A stretch of DNA of 64,000 nucleotides, taken from Globodera rostochiensis (lineage: Eukaryota > Nematoda > Chromadorea > Rhabditida > Heteroderidae). The notes under the pieces were generated by a model. That model did no database searches and was not told the origin of the DNA. It was given only the letters and a program-made list of their open reading frames with translations. Location: assembly GCA_018350325.1 (NCBI GenBank), contig JAEVLN010000011.1, forward strand, positions 1 through 64,000. The letters run 5' to 3'. Positions within the stretch are counted from its first letter, which is position 1. The number at the start of each line of letters is the position of its first letter. The position numbers and the translations under genes were made by a program. Positions 47,075 through 57,134 of this stretch are shown here, one piece after another.

Positions 47075-47165
47075 TAATACGAACGCTGCTGAAGAGAATC
47101 CCTCCCGCAACTGCCTTTGAAGGCCGCGTCGAATTCTTCTATCAGGCGCCGGAATAAAAAAATTT
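47075..47165 (-). CDS. possible minus-strand exon in GC island
   Basis: A GC-rich island (47085-47155) is open on the minus strand in two frames, one of them Arg-Arg-Leu-Ile-Glu-Glu-Phe-Asp and the other Arg-rich. Neither has a clear acceptor. Strand and frame are not resolved. Confidence 0.15.
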
Positions 47166-48175
47166 ATAAAATTGCATAAGTAATACATTAAAAGGTTTAA
47201 ACATAAAAATGTTTTTATAAATAAACAAGATTTAATTTGACCACGGAACTTTTTACACCGTTTATTACAAATCAAAGTGGAATGTTAAATAACAGAGATA
47301 CAGACAAATGTTAAGCAGCTATGAATGATAGCAACGTCTGCTGCTCCCTGAAAACCAAAAAACCACCCAATAAAGATGGGTTAATTATAAAAACAAAAAT
47401 CCGAAATAAAAACAAGAGAAAAATTTTAAGCCGGTCAAACAGTTGTGCATTACACATTTATAAAGTTAAGTATAAAACTTTAATCAAATGAATCTAAATT
47501 AAAAAAACAGAAACATTAAAATTATATGCGCCACCAAAATCAAAAAAGGCTAAAATTTGTAATAAAAAAAAAGTAAAAAAAACTTTTATGTATTAATAAT
47601 TACGGTAAAGGTTTCATAAAAAATAATTTGCAACAAACAACTGCTATTTAATAGGTAAATTTATAAGATAATTAATAAAATATGCGCACTTTCTAAACGA
47701 ATTTCACGGGGGGAATTTGCTTGAATGGTGGATTCCACACGTTAAGAGGCATACAAATTATTGTCTAAAACGTTACAATTATTTTTTTTACGCAAAAAAT
47801 TGGTTTTGGCAAGCAACGCAAATAATTATGGACAAAATTAAGGGTTCATCATAAATTTCAGTAGTAAAATAAAATAAAAATGTTTTAAAGCAATGCAAAA
47901 AATGCAGCTCGAAGCTCGGATTTTTTCATGATTTAAATTCGTTTAATTACCAGGATTATCAAAGAAACCACACCCAACGAATGCGTTATTCAGACATTGT
48001 CTTAAATTAATAAACAAATTACCAATAATAAAATTAAAAATATTAAAGCATAATTTTTAAAAAATAATTAATTAAAATTTTATAAATTATTAAAAGCTTA
48101 AATTTTGATTAAATCGAAAATTTATTAAGAACATATTGTAAAAATTTCAATTAATAATAAAAAGCAAAAAATAAA

Positions 48176-48298
48176 CATGATGCCGCAAAGTGATGGCCCG
48201 GAAAGGACGCCAATAATAAACAAGGAAGGGTGTGTACTCAAATATTGGCATTGGGAATGTCATTCTCCTGCCCGAGGGAGACAAACCTCTGTAGTGCC
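48176..48298 (+). other. GC-richer flank truncated by foldback element
   Basis: This patch, from atgatgccgcaaag to the terminal repeat at 48299, is open in several frames. One reads Ile-Gly-Ile-Gly-Asn-Val-Ile-Leu-Leu-Pro-Glu-Gly and stops just before the element. It may be the end of a gene or an older repeat. Long frames running into the CGGATA repeats are artefacts. Confidence 0.3.
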
Positions 48299-48559
48299 AA
48301 TCAGGCGTGCTCACGGATATCCGGATATCCGGATATCCGCGGATATATCCGGATATGGACGGATAACGGATATGAGTTTTCGGATATATCCGGATACGGA
48401 CGGATAACGGATATGGGTTTTCGGATCGTCACGATACGGACGGATGACGGATATGACCTTAATATCCGCGGATATCCGTCGCATCCACTGTTTTTTACTG
48501 CTGAAGGAAAATTTATTAAAACGATTTTCTTAATTGATTTTCAAGTATGAATTTCAGGT

Positions 48560-48632
48560 TTGAACATGGCCTAGTGATTAAACTTTTATAGTGATGCTAC
48601 TTTGGGTCGAGGGTTCTATACCCTCTCGCGAC
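48560..48632 (+). repeat. tRNA-derived SINE-like head, copy 1
   Basis: An A-box-like tggcctagtga (48567-48577) is followed 34 bases later by a B-box-like ggttctatacc (48612-48622) within a perfect 5-bp, 7-base-loop T arm (gaggg-ttctata-ccctc). The acceptor ends do not pair and no sound anticodon arm is seen, so this is not a functional tRNA. About 180 bases downstream lies the GC-rich core shared with the copy near 57.1 kb. Confidence 0.6.
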
Positions 48633-48807
48633 ATCATCTTTATTTTTTGTTTTTATATCTTTTTTGTATTCTTATAACTTTTTGAAAAAATCAGACTTAA
48701 AAAATAAATTTTAAGCATTTACATAAATTAGTTAATTTTAGAACTCAATTACCTAAAAATTGGACGATTTTTCTTAGCATAAGTCTTTAAATATTCAATT
48801 TTTCTTT

Positions 48808-48830
48808 CGGCGGCGCCTATCGGCACCGCC
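48808..48830 (+). repeat. GC-rich core of dispersed element (plus)
   Basis: The core cggcggcgcctatcggcacc continues into gccgtcctcccacccc. It matches 24500-24524 on the minus strand and 57111-57134 on the plus strand. It is partly palindromic and stands out sharply from surrounding AT-rich DNA. Confidence 0.75.
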
Positions 48831-50185
48831 GTCCTCCCACCCCACAGCAGTAAAGCAGAATTTTCAAAAAATTTTTGAAATTTTTTTTAACAATAATGTT
48901 AAAAATTCTTACCGCAAATTTTTTTTGGAAAAAATGATTAACAAACAATCAAAAGTTCAATCTTTTCATTTAAAATTTTCGTGTTAAGCTCAATACATAT
49001 TGATTTCGATTTAATTTTAATCAGACGATAACGTGATCGGAAAAAATTCGCTTTGAAAAATCATTTTTTCGAACTTTGGAGAAAACTTTAGTGATTTTTA
49101 AATAATGCGGATATCCGCGGACGGATATCCGGATAATGAATTTTGGAACGTCACGGATACGGACGGATAACGGATATGAGATTTTGAGGACGGACGGATA
49201 CGGACGGATAACGGAAATGGGCTTTTGAGGACGGACGGATACGGATACAAAAATTCGTATCCGTGAGCACGCCTGATTAAGACAATCATTTTAAATTTTC
49301 TATTCGTCGTATTATTTTTTAAATAAGTATTGTTTAGTGAGCCGTGTTTTAAAAAATAACTAAGATTTGAGTGGAAATGCTTAAATGAAAACACGTTAAT
49401 CGCACATTTGTATTTAATAACGATACCATAACAAGATTATATCATTTGTTCATTCTTTTTTTAATTTAATGCATAAACACAATTTTTTGTTTACAGATAT
49501 CAAACGATATTTAACTTTAAGTGATATGGTTTTTTTTACTTTAATTCATTTTATTTTATAATTCTTGATTGTTTTTTATTTCTACACCTTTACGCATATA
49601 GAAATATGCTTTTATGTCATTCCTACGCCATTTTCTAAATTAATTGTGCTTCTTTATTTTTTTGATAAAGTTATTAAATATAAACATAATTTTTTTGTCT
49701 GCAAAATTTTATTAAAAGATAAAGTTAAAAATTTTCTATTCGAATCTAAAGCTAGAATATCTTTTAGAAAATCGACTAAACAACTTTGTTCATTAATAAA
49801 AAGTTAATCATCAAATACTGAAAAGCAATAATAAACAATTTTAAAGGCTCTTTCATGCAAAATTTTTTAATATATTAATGACAAGGTCGAAATTTCTTTG
49901 CAAGATTTAATATAAAACAATATTATGGCGTTTTGAGAATAAATCAATATTTCACAATTATGCATAATAAAGCCGTATTTTAGATATTTTTCCAAAAATT
50001 CTTGAAGAAATTTATAAGCATCTTTCCGAAATTCGAGCTAATTTACGAACTTCCATGCAAAATCGGCAATTTTAATCAATGCCTAAATTATTAAAATACT
50101 AATATTTCTAATACCTTTTTTAATGGGAAAATGATAAACTGAGTGTGTTTCAAGGGTGGACCAGGAATTTCTTTCGGGGGGAGGG

Positions 50186-50890
50186 TTGCTTGTTTTGCGA
50201 ATTTTGTTTACATTAGTTTTATAGCATTTAAAAATAATGTTGTTTTACCTAAATATAATACTTAGATAATATTTATTGATCTTACTCATTTTTACTTTGA
50301 TTCATTGGACCCAACTCATTTACAAACCATCTACTAAATTATCGATATAATTTTTTCAATAACTTACAGTATCATTTTCATAACTCTTAAAATTTAACAA
50401 ATGTTTTTGAGATTTCAAATTGTATAATTATAAATCTGACTAAACACACAGAGCAATTCTAATTCTACAATTATTGCACCATTTTTCCCTAAACTACTTT
50501 AAGTTAATTATGTAAAATGAAACTTAATTAAATCAAAAAAAAAATCATAAGCATTAATAAGGCAAAAAGCCTTTAGCTTTCTAGTGTTGTGCAAATTTAC
50601 ACACACCATCATTCAAAAATGTAGACTACCCGTAACAGTCTACTGAGCGCAATTAATTTAAATTCTACTTTTTGATATATGTATATTTAGAAAGCCTTTT
50701 TTAACTTTTGGTTTAAGTGAAGTGGATTCTAAGCGATTATAATTTTAATCATAATAATTAAAAATAATTCTTTGTCTTGAAAAATTATGTACTAATTAAT
50801 TAAAATTAATTATAAAAGGCATATTTATTTAGTGTTTTTGATAAATTTAATCGTGCATTGCTATTGCAGCATGTCATTCCCGGTTTGAAA
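50186..50890 (-). repeat. dispersed repeat, copy 2 (inverted)
   Basis: Reverse-complement partner of 9851-10679. The patch just beyond its left end (50150-50190) is unusually G-rich (ttcggggggagggttgc) and is not shared with the other copy, so it marks a possible boundary. Confidence 0.75.
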
Positions 50891-51493
50891 TATAATTTGA
50901 ATTTTAAAATTTAATTTAATATATTTGATGTTATTAATAATGATCTTATAATTTATAATCATAAATTGTGCTCTGATTTAATAATCTTTATAAATAAAAA
51001 ATTATTTTTGTAAAATAGTAAAAAGTGCGAGTGCAGTTAAAGAGGACGTCAAAGCATAGCAAAAGACAAACTTTTATAGTATGTATCAAAAGAAAGAAAA
51101 AAGTATATTTAAGCTGCATTATCTTTGCTTTGAAAGTTTGAGCTGAATTTGGTGATATGGAATAGAATTAAACCATTAGTAAAAATTACCGAAAGTAAAA
51201 CAAAATTTAGCAGATTACTGAAAACCAAAAAAATTAATAACCATTCAAATAAATATCAAATACTGCCTGTTTAACCTAAATTAAATAAAAGAATGACCGC
51301 AAAAAGAAGTCAAAGTTTAAAATTATCAATGAAATGATTTAATAAACATTGATAAAAAATCATACAAATAATATGTTGCTAACATAATTAAACTAAAATA
51401 ATTGGAAGATTACTGATACTACTCAAAATTCCAACGTCAAAGGCTTCCGTATAAATAAAAAAATTCAATAATAAAAACATTAGTTAACTTATT

Positions 51494-51525
51494 TGTAACG
51501 ACCCGACCCCGACCCCGACCCCGAC
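51494..51525 (+). repeat. short GACCCC minisatellite
   Basis: A run of about four gaccccgacc-type units. No other feature is attached to it. Confidence 0.7.
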
Positions 51526-51986
51526 CTAATATAATTATAAATTTTTATAAATTTAATGAGTATTATGGATACTTTGACCATAAAATTAATTTTTTTAAAT
51601 AAAATCTAACTAAAATCATAAATTAAGCTTCTCAATTAAACTAATGAGAAAAATATTTTTTTAATGCTTCGGTTATAAAATTGGCGACCGTTGTGCAAAT
51701 CAACTGGTCTGCAGTGCTATTATTTACACATACCTATTAAACAAATAATAACAATAAGGGTTTAAAATTTATTAATAAAATTTAAAAAAATCAACCTGTA
51801 CTTCAACGACAGCTGTCTTTCATCAAACTACACCTTAAAACAAAATACAAAACATGACTAATTTATGCGCAATCAAAATAATTATTTATATATTCTGCAC
51901 CAAATAAAACAATTTTTGACTCTTTTAAAAAAAGATCTTTAACTAAATAAAAACGATCAACAGAAAAATTTAAAATATACAGGTAT

Positions 51987-52172
51987 ATGTTTAAACCAAT
52001 TATTTATTCCCAAAATAAAATGACATTAATGATATTGTTTAATTGGAACGATTGCCAACAATTTATAGAAAATGCAGCTACAACAAATCAAGATATTTGC
52101 CGGATTTCCGCCAGTTGCATTTTCCAGCAATATTGCAATATAATCAATAACTTAAATTTGCGGGCGGAATGA
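51987..52172 (+). CDS. 61-codon ORF with four Cys, unidentified
   Basis: ATG at 51987 lies just after an acceptor-like atatacag. The middle of the frame uses mixed codons and has four Cys (Asp-Cys-Gln-Gln, Ile-Cys-Arg-Ile, Ser-Cys-Ile, Tyr-Cys-Asn) in a Gln/Asn-rich context. No hydrophobic leader is seen, so a secreted cysteine-rich peptide would need an upstream exon. No family is recognised. Confidence 0.28.
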   Translation: MFKPIIYSQNKMTLMILFNWNDCQQFIENAATTNQDICRISASCIFQQYCNIINNLNLRAE

Positions 52173-53037
52173 TAAAACAGAAATAGGTTAATTAAATTTA
52201 ATAATTATACACACACATAAGTTTTTGCGTTCACGAATATAATAGACACAAAATATAAATTTAATAAAAACAAAATATTTCAAAACTTTCTTGGTTACGG
52301 AAGAAAGGATAAATTCTAAAATTAAATTTTTGTTAATGTTGTTAAAAATACAAATTTTTTAAACACTTAATATTTTATGGCTGCTTTCAGCCAATTAAAG
52401 AATGAAAAATTCACAACACGACCCCCAGCTTTCTGGTTTTATTTAATTTATTAAATACATTTATTAAACTTAATTTATAATGTCTAATGTTTATAGTATT
52501 TTTTTCATGTTATTTTTGCGTTTGGGAATGCACTCGATCGTGTTCATCTTCGTGCAGGGCTTTTTCAAAATATTTTCATATTTATTAATGAATTTATTAA
52601 ATTATGATTCAATCCTTTTGGCATAATATTATAGATTTTTCTTCATTCATTTAAATATTGAATATTTTAGTGAAACCTCAAATTAGGGGCGTCACACACA
52701 TCATAAGAGAAATCTGTTAAATTTATACAAACCAAAACAGTAAATTAACGATAAATAAACAATTTGTTTTAAATGTTAAACAAAACTTAAAATTGAACTT
52801 TTCAAAATGTCATTTATTATTTAAATCCCTTCTAAATTTATTAGCCCTAAATATGAGTGATTTATTGGCTTTTAAATGGTATGGAAATCGGTTGAGTGTA
52901 TCCTAAAGATGTATATGTTTATGTAACCCATGAAAAACATTATTCCGTATTATTAAAAAACGAATAACAAGCACGACTCTAGATTGATAAATAAAATATT
53001 TGAACTAATTAAAAATAAATGCCAATTTACAGTTTAA

Positions 53038-53172
53038 TTTATTAATAAAGATTTAAGCCCTAATTTCCAAAAGTCTGACGACATTCCTCTGACAGATGGG
53101 TGCTTTGATAAGTATGCTCAATTAACGCTAAAAAATAAAATATGTTCTTGCCTTATTAGATTTAACATGTAA
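53038..53172 (+). CDS. candidate exon, 44 open codons
   Basis: The frame is open between two TAA codons at moderate GC. It includes Lys-Ser-Asp-Asp-Ile-Pro-Leu-Thr-Asp and a donor-like gtatgc at about 53115. A related sequence follows at 53375-53456, whose frame contains Lys-Ser-Asp-Glu-Ile, and the DNA around both (ttattaataa then tctgacga) is alike. The pair may be a diverged duplicated exon. A third frame at 53524-53625 has Ile-Asp-Asp-Asn-Asn-Thr-Gly-Ser-Phe. None has an assigned family. Confidence 0.28.
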   Translation, partial: FINKDLSPNFQKSDDIPLTDGCFDKYAQLTLKNKICSCLIRFNM

Positions 53173-54032
53173 ACTTATGCAAAAAAACCAATTTTAAAAT
53201 GTCAATGTCCAATAAAAATAAGAAGAATTTATAAGCAAGTAATAAATTGCAAGTGAATAAAATGAAAATAAAAAATACCTTTGTTTGCCATGATAAATAA
53301 ATCTACCTGTTTTTTTGCCAAGTTAAGTATAAATGCACAAAATGTCGAAAAATATTTAATCAATGTCTTTTTATTAATAACTACATTAAATTTCTAAAAT
53401 CTGACGAAATCTTTTCTGAACGATATCGCCACCCTAAGGCAAATCGCATTCAAAAATAAAAACAAAGATCCCAAAAGAAACATGTACAATACATGTTATG
53501 TTGAAGAAATTATATGTTTGGTGATCAAAATTGATTACTCTGGCTGAGATAGATGACAACAACACGGGCAGCTTCATGCTTACTGATAAAAATTTGCACT
53601 CTCTTTTAATTACTACAATAATCTATTAATAAAAATAAATCTACCAAAAAAATAAAATTTTTATCTTAAATATCCCACCAATGAACTAAAAACGAAGGCG
53701 TCTTCTCTCAATGCATAGTTAAACCTAAATTTGTAAACCAAAAAATGAAGTTTGTTAACACTTTTTATTCGTCTTTAATTTACATGTATATTAGTATTTA
53801 TTTAAAAAGATTCGCATTCTTAGTTATAAAATATTAAATTGACAATTCAAATTTTATTAAAAAGCAATTAAAAATATCTGCTTACGGAATGATATTATAT
53901 TTTAAATTTCAAACTTCTTTTGATGGAAAACCATTGTTTTTAGTATTTTTAAAATTAATTGATGCAAAGTCTTTGTTTATTTATAACTTATTTCATCTTA
54001 ATTTTTACATTCTTGTGTCAAACGTATTACTA

Positions 54033-54814
54033 GGTCAATGCATAAAAAATGTCGCTTTTTGACTTTTCCATAAAAAAGTCATATAAAAAGTTGTTGAAGC
54101 AACTCTATTTTTTTATATGCAATTCCCCTATCTGAGTAGAGCATTTTGTTACGTAAACGGTTTCTGTAGCTTTTCATACCGCCGAGAAAACAATTCCCAA
54201 ATCCGGTTAGGTCAATTTTCGAAACCGGGTTTTCGGTTTTAAACCGGTTTGCTTGGGGTAAGCTCTCCGGTTTTATCCATCCCCCTAATAGCCTAGCTGA
54301 TTCTGCGTCGAATACAAAAAATCGCATCCGAATCCGTCAACTCTTCAATTTTTAAAAAATCTTTGAATGTCACTTTTTTGGCCATTTTTTGACAAATTTA
54401 CTGAAGGAAATGACGGAAAATTGCCGAAAAGTACAGCGAAAAAAGAAAAGAGAATTCTTGCGTTTTCAAGCCAAATTTCAAAAATTCATAAAAATACGAT
54501 AAGTTGACGGTTTCGGATGCGGTTTTTTGCATTCGATGCAGGACTAGCTAGCCTAAAAACACACCGCTGGTAACGCGCAGCTATCTCCACTCCAAACCGG
54601 TTTAAAACCAGAAAAACTGTTTTTGACTTTTTTGACCAAACCGGTTTGGGAATTTTTTTTCTCGGCGGTATGAAAAGCTACAGAAACCGTTTACGTAACA
54701 AAATGCTCTACTCAGATAGGGGAATTGCATATAAAAAAATAGAGTTGCTTCAACAACTTTTTATATGACTTTTTTATGGAAAAGTCAAAAAGCGACATTT
54801 TTTATGCATTGACC
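54033..54814. mobile_element. 782-bp TIR element with perfect 158-bp ends
   Basis: The terminal inverted repeats (54033-54190 and 54657-54814) are identical over 158 bases by direct reading, starting ggtcaatgcataaaaaatgt. The flanking TA dinucleotides (54031-54032, 54815-54816) fit a TA target duplication, as made by Tc1/mariner-type transposases. An inner pair of less perfect inverted arms (about 54290-54345 and 54500-54560) nests inside, with CCGGTTTT-type words between. There is no transposase gene, so this is a miniature, non-autonomous element. The perfect arms indicate recent activity or gene conversion. Confidence 0.88.
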
Positions 54815-55934
54815 TAGTAGTTTTCCTCAGCCGAAAACATAAAGGTTTCACTAATTATTAACCTTATTTTCTAATTAGTGATGCCTTCCTTCAATTTGGT
54901 GTATGACTCAAACTACTTTTTAGAAGTCAGTAATATGGAATTTCGTTACTCAATAATATAAACATCAAGTATTAATTCAATCGGAAAAAATTAAAAAGAA
55001 GTTTTATTCTTTTCTTTGACCCCTGTACTAAATAGGTCGGTAATGTGACAGATTTTAAAATTTATATTAAAATAAACATGAGTATCTCTTCAAAATAGTT
55101 AAATCGAAACTTTATTAAAAATTAATGTGTATATAAAAGTTCTAACAAAACATACTTTATAAATGTAAAATATTTCATAATCATATATTATTAAAAAACA
55201 TCAAACAGTTTACCCATTATTTATGAAATTTCCTCTTATAATGTAAATCTACAAACTCACAAAAAATTTTCAGAAGTTATGAATAAAAATTTAATTATTT
55301 TTTATGGAATTATATTGGGCTAGAAGTTAATTCAACATTTACTTAATATTAACCAAAAACAACAAAGAAAAATTGGAGAATCTATTTGTTAAGGTCGGCA
55401 GTTTCCAAAAAATGATAATTCTTCTTTTAACGCTTAAGCGACAAAATCATTAAATTCAAATAAAAAAAATTAAGTGATTTCTACTTACATTATATAACTA
55501 TTCTCAGACGATATGGTGCTATCCATGTCTCCATTCAAATTTTGAATTGATTGCAAGAGCAGCATGATATCGACTTTATGCACTGCGGCCTATAAACGTG
55601 TAACGGTGCAAGATATTATGATTTTTTACAAAAGCAGTAAAATTTATTTATGCTTAATTAAACAATTTATTTCTTCAAAAACAAAAATCTATTACATTAA
55701 AAATGAACTTAACTTAAAATTATTGTAGCGATTTTGAATACGAATATTAAAGAATTCGCGTAGTGACACAAAAGCATAATTAAGTTCGAAAATATGTGTT
55801 GAGAAAAAAGTTAAAAGATATTTTCTCAGTAAATAAACTGAAAAAGAAGCGACAATTAATACCCAAACTTGCTCATTAAGTAAATTAATAAAGTGAAAAG
55901 GCAACCTTTCCTAGGTTTGTTCCTGTCTACATAA

Positions 55935-56048
55935 TTAGGGTAGGACAGTACCGGTTAAACGGTTACGAAACCGGTTACGAAAACCGGGTCTTCAAAATCC
56001 CGGTTAACCGAAAACCGGGTACCCAAACCGGCGGTTTAAGCACCCCTA
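55935..56048. mobile_element. CCGGTT-rich element fragment
   Basis: About 110 bases of repeated accggtt/aaccggg words, bounded by tagggtagga on the left and cacccctag on the right, which are imperfectly complementary. Ends of this kind with internal CCGGTT words are common in hAT-type miniature elements. Similar CCGGTTTT words lie inside the element at 54033-54814. No target duplication was recognised. Confidence 0.5.
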
Positions 56049-56098
56049 GTTATTGGACTTTTTTGGTTAATTCTAAATGAATTTGAATCTTATCCAAT

Positions 56099-56165
56099 GC
56101 AAGTGTGGCTCAGTGGTTAAGCGCTAACTTATTCATCGGAGTTTCTACTCCCTGATTGGAAGTCC
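56099..56165 (+). repeat. tRNA-derived SINE-like head, copy 2
   Basis: A consensus A box (tggctcagtgg, 56106-56116, followed by ttaagcgctaac) and a B-box-like agtttctactcc in a ggag...ctcc arm resemble copy 1 at 48560. The body that follows is interrupted by a hAT-type miniature element at 56196. It resumes at 56895 and reaches the GC-rich core at 57111. The acceptor stem is not intact, so this is not a working tRNA gene. Confidence 0.6.
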
Positions 56166-56195
56166 TTTTTATTCTTTTAATTTAATAATAATAAG

Positions 56196-56886
56196 CAGGG
56201 ATGCTACTTTTAGGTAAATACCTATTTTTTCTGCGAACTTGGCACGCTGAGTTAAGCACAAAAAACACATTTTTAGCTCAATTTGAAGCTCCTAGAATGG
56301 ACTTTATAATAACTATTTTTACCTATTTCTTTTTTCTACCTATTACCTAGGTACCTATTTTTCTACCTATTTCGACCTTTTTGTTACCTATTTTCAGGTT
56401 TTTTACTTTTTTTAATATAATTCTGCTGAAAATGCCAAAAAAAAAGCCAAAATGTGCACCAAAAATACCGAAAAATGGCAATTCCGGTAGTTTTAAACGC
56501 CAGGTCAACTCATCACTCTGGCCATTTCGGCTCCAGCGCCATTTGGGCGCGGCCTTTTCAGCGCCGAATTTGTTTCCTTATTTTTATGCGAGTTTTATGG
56601 ATTTTTTTTTTTCGAAAAAGGCTATCGTTAAATATGAATTATTTTTTAAAAACAGTCAGAAATCGATAAAAAATGCCAAAATATGCTCGAAACCCCAAAA
56701 TATGCTTTTATTTATAATCCCTTTTTTTGTTTGGTGTTTAAAAATTTTCGGTAAAAATTTTTTACTTACCTATTTTTGTACCTATTTCACGGGTTTTGTA
56801 CCTATTTAGTACCTATTTTGGCATTTTTTTCTCACCTATTTAGGTACCTATTCTCCAATTTTTCTTACCTAAAAGTAGCATCCCTG
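56196..56886. mobile_element. hAT-type miniature element, 8-bp target duplication
   Basis: The ends cagggatgctacttttaggt (left) and its complement (right, 56867-56886) are perfect over at least 20 bases. They are flanked by identical ataataag octamers (56188-56195 and 56887-56894). CAGGG ends and 8-bp target sites are the hAT signature. The arms contain many tacctattt words. The 142-codon frame at 56381-56809 is Phe/Lys-rich low complexity with no transposase motif, so the element is non-autonomous. Confidence 0.88.
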
Positions 56887-57110
56887 ATAATAAGTACTCC
56901 TTTTTACAAAAAAAACATCACTCAGAAACCTTATAAATGGTGATTTTTTTGTTGAAATTTTAGGCACATATTCCTAAGTGAATTCACTAAACCTTTATTT
57001 TTTTCCCGGAGGTAGACCTCTCACCTAAAAAGCTTCAAAAAATTACCGTACTTTTAAACTTTTGGTTGCAAATCTCTTAACAAATTTAGTCAATAATTCA
57101 AAAATTTTCT

Positions 57111-57134
57111 CGGCGGCGCCTATCTGCAGCGCCG
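57111..57134 (+). repeat. GC-rich core of dispersed element (plus)
   Basis: Variant of the shared core: cggcggcgcctatctgcagc, followed by gccgaccccc. With the tRNA-like head at 56099, and removing the inserted hAT element, it sits at a spacing comparable to the copy at 48560-48830. Confidence 0.7.

Larger units (their letters stand above)
48299..49278. mobile_element. CGGATA-rich foldback element, about 980 bp
   Basis: The ends are perfect 21-bp inverted repeats (aatcaggcgtgctcacggata at 48299-48319, its complement at 49258-49278). Both arms then consist of degenerate CGGATA/CGGACGGATAAC units (48315-48480 and 49108-49262) that are complementary to each other. The interior (48490-49100) holds a tRNA-like head and a GC-rich core. 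No transposase is encoded and no clear target duplication was found, so the element is non-autonomous or old. Confidence 0.8.

Noticed and set aside
48177..48550. ORFs of 76 and 106 codons with Gly-Tyr-Pro-Asp repeats
   Set aside because: The repeats are translations of the CGGATA arm of the foldback element, and the frames cross its boundary at 48299.
48560..48632. Functional tRNA gene
   Set aside because: The T arm and A box are tRNA-like, but the acceptor stem does not pair and no sound anticodon arm is seen.
49098..49394. 98-codon minus-strand ORF
   Set aside because: It translates the right arm of the same foldback element and its flank.
54079..54327. 82-codon minus-strand ORF
   Set aside because: It reads through the perfect terminal inverted repeat of the 782-bp element, and the same peptide would arise from the other arm.
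56381..56809. 142-codon ORF as a transposase
   Set aside because: It lies entirely inside the hAT-type miniature element, is Phe/Lys-rich, and has no catalytic or zinc-finger motifs.
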